Assembly: GCA_043101835.1 (NCBI GenBank)
Contig: JBICHM010000206.1
Span: 1-7,371 of the forward strand
DNA length: 7,371 bases
DNA from: JBICHM01 sp043101835
GTDB lineage: Bacteria; Planctomycetota; Phycisphaerae; Phycisphaerales; UBA1924
Direction of reading: 5' to 3'
The notes below the pieces were generated by a model, which saw nothing but the letters and a program-made list of their open reading frames with translations, did not search any database and was not told the origin of the DNA. The translations under genes and the position numbers were made by a program. Positions 1 to 5,415 of this stretch are shown here, one piece after another. Position 1 is the stretch's first letter. Every line of letters starts with the position of its first letter.

Positions 1-657
1 CCGTACTCCTACGGGTTCCGCACCCCCGACAACGCCTACCGCACCGTCATGGCCTACACACCGGGCGTGCGCGTGCGCTACTTTTCCAACCCCGATGTGG
101 TCTACCAGGGCTTCGCCATGGGCATGCCCACCAACCGCAGCGACGCCGCGCACAACGCGCTGACGCTCACCAACAATGCGAGCATCGTGGCGGACTGGCG
201 TAGCGAGCAACCGCTGGCCATCGACGACTTCGCCGCGAGCGACGACACCGCCTCCGGCGGCGTCGCGCTCGCGTGGTCCGGCTCCGGACCCGAGGGCGTC
301 GAGATCTACCGCGCGCCCGTCTTCGATCCCGACGGCGGCACGCGCATCGCGTCGCTGCCCAGCGGCGCATCGTCCTACTTCGACGACACAGCGAGCGAGG
401 GCCTCGTCTACACCTACTGGGCGCGCGCGGTCGAGCGCCAGGGCCTCGGCGGCTTCAGCGCGCCGGACACCGGCGTCGCCGCGCCCGCCGGCGAGCCCAT
501 CCCCGGCGACCTCAACGGCGACGGGCGCGTCGACGGCTCCGACCTCGGCACGCTGCTGGGCGTCTGGGGCTCGGCCGACCTCGGCGCGGACCTCAATGCC
601 GACGGCGTCGTCGATGGCAGCGACCTGGGCATCCTCCTCGGCCTCTGGACCGGCTGA
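1..657 (+). CDS. C-terminal part of a secreted zinc metalloprotease (reprolysin/M72-like) with FN3-like and dockerin-like domains; 5' end outside window
   Basis: The reading frame is open from base 1, so the gene starts upstream and its catalytic HExxH lies outside the window. The first visible residues, including a Met-turn-like TVMAY (nt 46-60) followed by a V-R-x-F-S-N-P-D stretch and an AHNA block, match the end of the complete protease domain in the next gene closely enough to call them paralogues. About 90 residues (roughly nt 220-490) then resemble a fibronectin type III domain: beta-rich, with a central VEIYRAP and a YTYWARAVE strand typical of FN3. The protein ends in two EF-hand-like repeats (nt 505-654) of the dockerin-like tag also found on the next two genes. 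Likely role: exported endopeptidase with an accessory binding domain. The FN3-like domain is absent from the neighbouring paralogue. The protease assignment rests on homology to gene 2, not on catalytic residues seen here. Confidence 0.75.
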   Translation, partial: PYSYGFRTPDNAYRTVMAYTPGVRVRYFSNPDVVYQGFAMGMPTNRSDAAHNALTLTNNASIVADWRSEQPLAIDDFAASDDTASGGVALAWSGSGPEGVEIYRAPVFDPDGGTRIASLPSGASSYFDDTASEGLVYTYWARAVERQGLGGFSAPDTGVAAPAGEPIPGDLNGDGRVDGSDLGTLLGVWGSADLGADLNADGVVDGSDLGILLGLWTG

Positions 658-696
658 CGCGCGTCCGAGCGATCCGGCACGCACCGGGCGATTTCG

Positions 697-722
697 CTTG
701 CTTCCCGCTCGCGGGCTGCAAG
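697..722 (+). terminator. Candidate stem-loop between the two protease genes
   Basis: CTTGC (697-701) pairs with GCAAG (718-722), and inside it CCCG(C) (704-708) pairs with (G)CGGG (711-715) across a small symmetric internal loop. It sits 40 bp after the stop of the first protease and before the next start, where a terminator would be useful. There is no T-run after it, so it is not a standard intrinsic terminator and may only be a chance GC-rich hairpin. Confidence 0.3.
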
Positions 723-779
723 AGTGAGTGCATGCCCGCGCGCCGAGTTGGCGCCGGGTTCCCCACTCGGAGCGTCGCC

Positions 780-2171
780 ATGCGTGTCGGACTCGCCGCC
801 CTCTGTCTCCTCGCCCTGCCGATCCCGGCCTTCGCCGGCCAGCGGGGCGTCTTCCTCGACGCCGGGCGCGATGCCTTCGTCGCCACCGACGAGCCGATGG
901 TCGTGCGCCGGCGCATCGCGACGCTCGATGGCGCCGCCCTGCGCGACAGCGCGCTCCTTCGCGCACCCGCGACGCTCGACCTCTTCGAGGACGCCGTCTT
1001 CACTGTTGAGGGTGGACGCGTCGAGACCATCGACGATGCGCGCTGGAACTGGACCGCCGACCTGCGCGACGAGCGCGGCGAACGCGGGACGCTCAGCCTC
1101 GTCTGGCGCGACGGGCGCTGCGCCGGCATCGTCACCGGCGCCGATGGACGCATCTTCACCTTCCACCACACCGACGACGGCGACCTCCGAATCGAACAGC
1201 GCGACCCCGCGGGCGCGCCCGCCTGCGCGTTCGACCCCGCGCGCCACAAGCCCGCGCCGATCGCGGGCGACAGCGCGCCGCCTCCGGCCGAAGGCGCGGC
1301 GCGCAACGAGCCGCCCGTCGCCGATGTGCTGCTGCTCTACACCCCCGCCGCCCGCGCCACCGCCGGCGGACACCAGGCGATGCGCCTCGAGATCGACCTC
1401 GCCGTCTACGACACCAATGTCGCCCTCGCCGACAGCGGCGCCGACCTGCGCATCCGCGCCGCCCACGTGCGCGAGACCGACTACACCGAGACCGGCGCCT
1501 TCGGAACCGACCTCGATCGGCTGCGCATCAACGGCGACGGCTACATGGACGAGGCCCACACGCTCCGCGACGCCTACGGCGCCGACTTCGTCGCGCTCAT
1601 CAATGTCGTCGGCGACGCCTGTGGCGTGGGCTATGTGATGACCTCGCAGGGCCAGTTCTTCAGCCCGTGGGCCTTCACCGTCAACGCGCGCCAGTGCTTC
1701 TTCATCCAGGTGCTCGCGCACGAGCTCGGCCACAACGCCGGTTGCCACCACGACCGCGACAACACCGGCGGCGGCCAGGGCGCCGCGCCCTACGCCTACG
1801 GCTACCGCACGCCGGCCTCGAAGTCCGGCCAGTTCAAGACCGTGATGGCCTACGACCCCGGCACGACGGTGCGCCTCTTCAGCAACCCCGACGCCGAGTG
1901 GAACGGCCAGCCGATGGGCGTCGCCGCGGGCGAACCCGACAGCGCGCACAACGCGCGCAGCCTCACCGAACAGGCAGCGGCCATCGTGTCCTGGCGCCCC
2001 GAGACGGCCGTCATCCCCGGCGACCTCGACTTCAACGGCGCCGTCGATGGCGCCGACCTCGGCCTCTTCCTCGGCGCCTGGGGCAACCCCGGCAGCGGCG
2101 CCGACCTCACCGGAGATGGCGCAGTCGACGGCGCCGACCTGGGCGCCCTGCTGGCGAACTGGACGGGGTGA
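780..2171 (+). CDS. Secreted zinc metalloprotease, reprolysin/peptidyl-Asp (M12B/M72)-like, with C-terminal dockerin-like tag
   Basis: This 463-residue protein begins with a signal peptide (MRVGLAALCLLALPIPAFA, probable cut after residue 19). Residues about 20-175 look like a beta-rich pro-region ending in a Pro/Ala-rich linker. The catalytic domain starts near residue 179 with VADVLLLYTPAAR, a hallmark opening of the M72/reprolysin-like group. It carries the full metzincin zinc motif HExxHxxGxxH, with H314, E315, H318, G321 and H324, and a probable Met-turn at M356 (VMAY). Residues 414-463 hold two EF-hand-like Ca-binding repeats of the dockerin-like tag. Likely activity: zinc-dependent cleavage of extracellular proteins, with secretion through the Sec route. 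I chose ATG 780 because it puts the signal peptide directly at the N-terminus; an in-frame ATG at 732 would add 16 residues and has no better ribosome site. It lies 122 bp downstream of its paralogue and may be transcribed with it. The exact peptidase family and substrate are inferred. Confidence 0.85.
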   Translation: MRVGLAALCLLALPIPAFAGQRGVFLDAGRDAFVATDEPMVVRRRIATLDGAALRDSALLRAPATLDLFEDAVFTVEGGRVETIDDARWNWTADLRDERGERGTLSLVWRDGRCAGIVTGADGRIFTFHHTDDGDLRIEQRDPAGAPACAFDPARHKPAPIAGDSAPPPAEGAARNEPPVADVLLLYTPAARATAGGHQAMRLEIDLAVYDTNVALADSGADLRIRAAHVRETDYTETGAFGTDLDRLRINGDGYMDEAHTLRDAYGADFVALINVVGDACGVGYVMTSQGQFFSPWAFTVNARQCFFIQVLAHELGHNAGCHHDRDNTGGGQGAAPYAYGYRTPASKSGQFKTVMAYDPGTTVRLFSNPDAEWNGQPMGVAAGEPDSAHNARSLTEQAAAIVSWRPETAVIPGDLDFNGAVDGADLGLFLGAWGNPGSGADLTGDGAVDGADLGALLANWTG

Positions 2172-2252
2172 GGCTGCGCACTAGGAACCGCGCCCAGTTC
2201 CCGGACGAATCTTGAATCGCCGGCGGTATTGCTTTCCATCATCCGGCAGAAC

Positions 2253-2258
2253 AGGAAG
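2253..2258 (+). promoter_or_regulatory. Ribosome binding site fixing the FG-GAP gene start
   Basis: AGGAAG lies 6 nt ahead of ATG 2265. It decides in favour of that start over an in-frame TTG at 2229, which has no such site and would push the signal peptide inward by 12 residues. Confidence 0.6.
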
Positions 2259-2264
2259 ACTCCC

Positions 2265-3776
2265 ATGCAGTTTCGCGCGATCATTCTGGTCACACTGGTT
2301 GGCATCGTCGGGCCCAGCTCCGCGCTCGCCCAACCCATTACAAACGCGTATGCCGTGGTGTATTCCACAAACACTCCAGCGGTGTCGCCAGACATCAGCG
2401 GGAGGAATTTCGGATTCGAACTCGAGTCAATTCCCGACATCGACGGCGACGGCGCGAGTGATCTGCTCGCGTCGTTCTCGCTGCCCAGTTCCTTGACGCC
2501 TCGCACCTGGGCCGTCTCCGGTGCGACGGGCGCGATTCTCTTCGGGCTCGAGCGCGTCGGCCGGCGCTATGCCGTCTCGGTCGGCGTCGGCTGGATCGAG
2601 GATCGGCGCGCCGACAGCGCGATCCTCCTGCTCGACGGCGACACGGCGCGAATCGACGGCGTCGACACCGTGGTCGTGACGGTCTCATCGAGCGCCGATG
2701 GCTCGAATCTCCGGACGCTCGTGCTGCCCCATCCCGAAGGCGCCGCCATTGGAGGGACGCGCGCTATCGAGAACGCCGGTGACCTCGATGGCGATGATGT
2801 CGACGATCTCTGGGTCACCGCGTCGTACCAGTACGATGCAGGCGACGCCGAGGTGACAATCGCGCGGGCTGTCTCTGGCGCCGCCGGCGTGATCCTTTGG
2901 GAGACCGAACTTCATGATGAACGCACACTCTTCGACATCCAGCCGCTCACCGATCAGACCGGCGACGGTGTTCGGGATTTCGCCATCACGCTCTATAGTG
3001 CGCAGGGAGGCGAGCCTATGCCGATTCCGCGCGTCGCCCTCTTCGATGGCGCGACAGGTGCACACCTCCGCGATCTTGTCGCGCCAATCGGAGCTTCGAC
3101 CGCATTCGGCCGCGCCGTGGCTGTAACTTCAGAGGGCGTGGTCGCCGTCGGCGACGACGGATACAACCTCGCACGCGGTCGGGTGACGCTTCATGATGCA
3201 CAGACCGGCGCGCACCTCACGACAGTGAGCGCTCCAGACGACCGCGCCAGCCACTTTGGCTATGACCTGCTCGCTGGATTCGATCTCAGCGACGACGGCG
3301 TCCCCGACTTGGTCGTCAGCGCGCCGGGGTCGCGCGCTGGACTTCCCGGATTGGAAGCGCCGCGCACGATAGCCGTCATGTCCGAGAGCGGCGCCCAGAC
3401 ACACTGGGCCGTTGCCGGGTTCGAGAGTTTCGCGGCGATCACCGAGGACATCGGCGGTGCGCTCGCCACGGTCACCTTTGCGGACGGGCGACGCTGGGTC
3501 GCCACCAGTGCGCCTGGCCGAGCGGTCGGTGGAGGGATCGGCGTCGGCACAACAACCGGGCAGGTCCTCTCGTTCGAGCCGCCGACGCGGTGTTTCTTCG
3601 ACATCACCGGCGACGGCGCAGTCAACGGCGCCGACCTCGGCGCGCTGCTCGGGCAATGGGGACAGGACGACCGAGCGCTCACGCCGCTGCAGGCGCCGGC
3701 GAACTTCAACAGCGACCCCGTTGTCAACGCGGAAGACCTCGGCCTGCTAATTGCCAACTGGGGGACCTGCGACTGA
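2265..3776 (+). CDS. Secreted FG-GAP/integrin-alpha-like repeat protein with C-terminal dockerin-like tag
   Basis: This 503-residue protein has a signal peptide (residues 1-22, ending SSALA before QPI). The body carries repeated blades of the FG-GAP type, each pairing an FG or G-rich strand with an Asp-rich Ca-binding loop: DIDGDGASDL (58-67), DLDGDDVDDL (173-182), DQTGDGVRDF (230-239) and DLSDDGVPDL (340-349), the last followed by VVSAPGSR. Two blades begin FGRAVA (281) and FGYDLL (331). In the family such repeats form a beta-propeller used for binding or adhesion; no enzyme motif is visible. Residues about 446-500 form the dockerin-like tag; its second repeat is degenerate (NSDPVVNAEDLG). 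Two Cys residues, C443 and C502, bracket this tag. Codon use is visibly less G/C-biased at third positions than in the flanking genes, which could reflect a different history or lower expression. It follows the protease by 93 bp. Ligand unknown. Confidence 0.8.
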   Translation: MQFRAIILVTLVGIVGPSSALAQPITNAYAVVYSTNTPAVSPDISGRNFGFELESIPDIDGDGASDLLASFSLPSSLTPRTWAVSGATGAILFGLERVGRRYAVSVGVGWIEDRRADSAILLLDGDTARIDGVDTVVVTVSSSADGSNLRTLVLPHPEGAAIGGTRAIENAGDLDGDDVDDLWVTASYQYDAGDAEVTIARAVSGAAGVILWETELHDERTLFDIQPLTDQTGDGVRDFAITLYSAQGGEPMPIPRVALFDGATGAHLRDLVAPIGASTAFGRAVAVTSEGVVAVGDDGYNLARGRVTLHDAQTGAHLTTVSAPDDRASHFGYDLLAGFDLSDDGVPDLVVSAPGSRAGLPGLEAPRTIAVMSESGAQTHWAVAGFESFAAITEDIGGALATVTFADGRRWVATSAPGRAVGGGIGVGTTTGQVLSFEPPTRCFFDITGDGAVNGADLGALLGQWGQDDRALTPLQAPANFNSDPVVNAEDLGLLIANWGTCD

Positions 3777-3792
3777 CAGTCGCGCGACTGAC
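3769..3792. terminator. Overlapping hairpins between convergent FG-GAP gene and gatC
   Basis: GCGACT (3769-3774) is complementary to AGTCGC (3778-3783), giving a 6-bp stem with a 3-nt loop that overlaps the TGA stop. A perfect 14-nt palindrome CAGTCGCGCGACTG (3777-3790) overlaps it, and the 9-mer GCGACTGAC is directly repeated at 3769 and 3784. Only one of the two hairpins can form at a time. The position, exactly between two converging stops, suggests two-way transcription termination, but neither side has a T-run. Confidence 0.4.
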
Positions 3793-4118
3793 TACGCCCC
3801 GCCCCCCTCATCGATCACCTTCGGCACCTTCACGAAGACGCCGTAGGACTCCGGCGCCATCTTTGTGAGCGCATCGGGCGCGAGCGCCGCGCCGGGCTCG
3901 TCGTCGCGGAAGCGGTTGATCTCTTCGGCGGGGTTGGCGAGCGGGTCGACGCCGTCGAGATCCAGCTCGCGCAGGCGCTCGACATAGCCGAGCACCGCGA
4001 CGAGGCGCTCGCGCTGCTCGTGCACCTGCGCATCGGTCAGCTCGAGGCGGCTGAGGCGCGCAACCTTGCGGACCTCATCGTCGGTCAACGGGCTGGGGGT
4101 GTCGGGCGTGTCGGCCAT
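3792..4118 (-). CDS. gatC: Aspartyl/glutamyl-tRNA(Asn/Gln) amidotransferase subunit C
   Basis: The 108-residue product matches GatC in length and pattern. An N-terminal LTDDEVRKVARLSRLELT helix is followed by a second helix (ERLVAVLGYVERLRELDLDGVDPL). Then comes an R-x-D-E/D stretch (RFRDDEP) and the typical C-terminal ending with M-x-P-E and VKVPKVID. GatC is the small scaffold subunit of GatCAB, which amidates Glu-tRNA(Gln) and/or Asp-tRNA(Asn) in the cytoplasm in organisms lacking the matching direct synthetase. I prefer ATG 4118; a GTG two codons upstream (4124) is also in frame, and neither has a clear Shine-Dalgarno. The gene stands alone: downstream it meets the convergent FG-GAP gene, so gatA and gatB are not in the same operon. 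Upstream it diverges from the RNase Z-like gene. Confidence 0.93.
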   Translation of the reverse strand: MADTPDTPSPLTDDEVRKVARLSRLELTDAQVHEQRERLVAVLGYVERLRELDLDGVDPLANPAEEINRFRDDEPGAALAPDALTKMAPESYGVFVKVPKVIDEGGGA

Positions 4119-4144
4119 GGGCACAGGGTATCACGCGATCGGGC

Positions 4145-4164
4145 GCGCATTCCGGCGAATGCGC
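4145..4164. promoter_or_regulatory. Operator-like inverted repeat in the gatC / RNase Z-like divergent region
   Basis: GCGCATTC (4145-4152) and GAATGCGC (4157-4164) are perfect reverse complements separated by CGGC. The dyad is 27 bp upstream of the gatC start on one side and abuts the candidate -35 of the RNase Z-like gene on the other. This is the geometry of a repressor or activator site controlling either gene. No particular regulator is identifiable. Confidence 0.4.
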
Positions 4165-4193
4165 TTGGAGCGGGCGCGCGGGGTTCCTAGCAT
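4165..4193 (+). promoter_or_regulatory. Candidate promoter for the RNase Z-like gene
   Basis: TTGGAG (4165-4170), a 17-bp spacer and TAGCAT (4188-4193) match the sigma-70 pattern moderately (3/6 and 4/6). Transcription would start near 4200 and leave a leader of about 70 nt. The match is weak for GC-rich DNA and rests largely on correct spacing and position. Confidence 0.3.
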
Positions 4194-4256
4194 CGCCTCC
4201 ACGGCGAGGCCGCCCCGGCTTCGCCCCCAGACTGACCGGGGCTGCCGCCCCGCGTT

Positions 4257-4261
4257 GGAGG
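4257..4261 (+). promoter_or_regulatory. Ribosome binding site of the RNase Z-like gene
   Basis: GGAGG lies 7 nt ahead of ATG 4269 and supports that start. The same bases (TGGAGG, 4256-4261) are complementary to CCTCCA at 4196-4201, at the predicted 5' end of the transcript, so the site could be masked by leader folding. Confidence 0.6.
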
Positions 4262-4268
4262 TTCCGCG

Positions 4269-5258
4269 ATGCTTCCGAAGCCGCCGCCCCGCGAGGGCTC
4301 GCTCGGGTTCCTGTATGTCCCCCCGTTCCGCGTGCAGGGGACATCCGTCGCCGGCGAGTCCACCGTCATCCAGGCGCCCGAACTGGACATCTGCTTCGAC
4401 ATGGGCGTCTGCCCGCGCAGCGCGCTGTCGAGCCGCTTCGTCGCCCTCAGCCACGGGCACATGGACCACATCGGCGGCCTCGCCTACTTCTGCAGCCAGC
4501 GCGCCTTCCAGGGCATGGGCACCGCCACCATCGTCTGCGACGAGCGCATCGAGCGCGCCGTCCGGCGCATGCTCACCGGCTACAGCGAGCTCGAGCAGCA
4601 GGACATGCCCTTCAACCTCACCGCCCTGCAGCCCGAGCAGGAGGTCGAGATCAAGAACAACATCTTCCTCCGCGGCTTCCAGGTCGAGCACGCCGGCCCC
4701 GCCTTCGGCTACTCCGTCATCGAGCGCCGCAGCAAGCTGAAGGAGGAGTATGTCGGCCTCCCCCAGGAGAAGCTGCGCGAACTCAAGGAGCGCGGCGAGA
4801 CCATCACGCGCATCCTCGAGGTCCCGCTCATCGCCTACCTCGGCGACACACTGCCCGGCCCCTGGCTCGTGCGCGACGATGTGCGCCGTGCGCAGATCGT
4901 CGTCTGCGAGTGCACCTTCGTGGAGGACGACCACCGCGACCGCGCGAAGGTCGGCCGCCACATGCACCTGCACGATGTGCTCGAGTGGATCCCCACGCTC
5001 GAGTGCGATGCGCTCGTGCTCACACACCTCTCGCGGCGCAGCAACATCGGCTACGCGCGCAAGATCCTGCGCGAGCGCGCAAAGCCCGAACTCGCCGACC
5101 GCATCCACTTCCTGATGGACCACCGCACCAACCGCAACCGCTACGACCAGCAGCTCGCCGAGGCCGAACGCCGCGAGCAGGAGCGCCTCGAGAGCGCCGG
5201 CGGCGCATCGGCGCCCGCTTCGTTGCCCTCTTCCCCCACCTCCTCTGAAGATCGTTGA
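4269..5258 (+). CDS. RNase Z-like metallo-beta-lactamase-fold hydrolase
   Basis: This 329-residue protein has the metal-binding motif HxHxDH as SHGHMDHIGG (H62, H64, D66, H67). Further candidate ligands sit in RNase Z order: H141 in VEHAG, D193 in LGDT, a GRHMH segment with H231/H233 after ECTF, and H253 in LTHLSRR. The GDT, ECTF and LTH-x-S-R signatures point to the RNase Z/ElaC branch, whose members trim the 3' ends of tRNA precursors using two zinc ions. Residues about 159-180 (YVGLPQEKLRELKERGETIT) resemble the RNase Z arm that grips tRNA, but the usual Gly-Pro-rich motif is replaced by LPQEK. The N-terminus is atypical, and residues 302-329 form a low-complexity tail. No signal peptide is seen, so it should be cytoplasmic. 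A good ribosome site supports the start. An orphan MBL hydrolase with another substrate remains possible. Confidence 0.75.
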   Translation: MLPKPPPREGSLGFLYVPPFRVQGTSVAGESTVIQAPELDICFDMGVCPRSALSSRFVALSHGHMDHIGGLAYFCSQRAFQGMGTATIVCDERIERAVRRMLTGYSELEQQDMPFNLTALQPEQEVEIKNNIFLRGFQVEHAGPAFGYSVIERRSKLKEEYVGLPQEKLRELKERGETITRILEVPLIAYLGDTLPGPWLVRDDVRRAQIVVCECTFVEDDHRDRAKVGRHMHLHDVLEWIPTLECDALVLTHLSRRSNIGYARKILRERAKPELADRIHFLMDHRTNRNRYDQQLAEAERREQERLESAGGASAPASLPSSPTSSEDR

Positions 5259-5283
5259 CACCGACCCGGCGCGCCCGTAGTTT
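5255..5283 (+). promoter_or_regulatory. Strong sigma-70-type promoter for dnaA overlapping the upstream stop codon
   Basis: A perfect -35 TTGACA (5255-5260) contains the TGA stop (5256-5258) of the RNase Z-like gene. After exactly 17 bp comes TAGTTT (5278-5283), which keeps the key -10 T1, A2 and T6. A start near 5290 would leave about 125 nt of leader before ATG 5416. CGCCC (5272-5276) and GGGCG (5285-5289) form a dyad around the -10. Confidence 0.6.
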
Positions 5284-5291
5284 TGGGCGTT

Positions 5292-5323
5292 GCCGCCTGT
5301 GTGAACTGGTGGGTTCCGGCGGC
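5292..5323 (+). promoter_or_regulatory. Nested stem-loop in the dnaA leader
   Basis: GCCGCC (5292-5297) pairs with GGCGGC (5318-5323). Within its loop, GAAC (5303-5306) pairs with GTTC (5313-5316). It begins at about the predicted +1 of the dnaA transcript and may stabilise the mRNA or control translation. No known riboswitch class is recognised. Confidence 0.35.
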
Positions 5324-5361
5324 CCGTGTTCGACCCTGTCTCGTAACCGATGACCCTCGCG

Positions 5362-5388
5362 GTGCGCGCCGGCGCGCACGCGCGTTTT
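5362..5388 (+). terminator. 18-bp palindrome plus T4: attenuator-like hairpin in the dnaA leader
   Basis: GTGCGCGCCGGCGCGCAC (5362-5379) is a perfect palindrome able to form a 7-bp GC-rich stem with a 4-nt loop. It is followed after GCGCG by TTTT (5385-5388). It could end readthrough from the RNase Z-like gene, attenuate the dnaA transcript, or bind a dimeric protein. Its presence argues against use of the upstream ATG 5350. Confidence 0.4.
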
Positions 5389-5392
5389 CTGC

Positions 5393-5406
5393 CGCCGCGC
5401 GCGGCG
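5393..5406. repeat. 14-bp palindrome just ahead of the dnaA start
   Basis: CGCCGCGCGCGGCG is a perfect palindrome ending 9 nt before ATG 5416, in the place where a ribosome site would lie. No Shine-Dalgarno is visible there. Such GC alternation also arises easily in DNA of this composition. Confidence 0.35.
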
Positions 5407-5415
5407 CCAACGCCC

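Noticed and set aside
505..654. Tandem-repeat or CRISPR-like appearance of the repeated GACGGC...GACCTCGGC segments
   Set aside because: The repeats are in frame, encode the Ca-loops of the dockerin-like tag and lack regular spacers.
732..779. Upstream ATG for the second protease
   Set aside because: It is in frame, but ATG 780 gives a standard signal peptide directly at the N-terminus. The longer form is not excluded.
414..1949. Long minus-strand open frame (511 codons) opposite the protease genes
   Set aside because: Its product is low-complexity Ala/Gly/Val/Arg-rich, has no recognisable domain, and overlaps a metalloprotease with clear motifs. Long antisense frames are expected at this GC content.
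2156..2201. Hairpins after the second protease (GAACTGG/CCAGTTC and GGAAC/GTTCC)
   Set aside because: The 7-bp pairing has a 31-nt loop and the other is only 5 bp; neither has a T-run, so a terminator call is not supported.
2212..2240. Promoter-like TTGAAT ahead of the FG-GAP gene
   Set aside because: No acceptable -10 hexamer at 16-18 bp; the best (TTCCAT) matches at only three positions.
2229..2264. TTG start for the FG-GAP protein
   Set aside because: ATG 2265 has AGGAAG at good spacing and begins a standard signal peptide.
5350..5415. Upstream ATG as the start of dnaA
   Set aside because: The 22 extra residues do not resemble DnaA domain I, there is no Shine-Dalgarno, and the stretch contains two palindromes better explained as leader.
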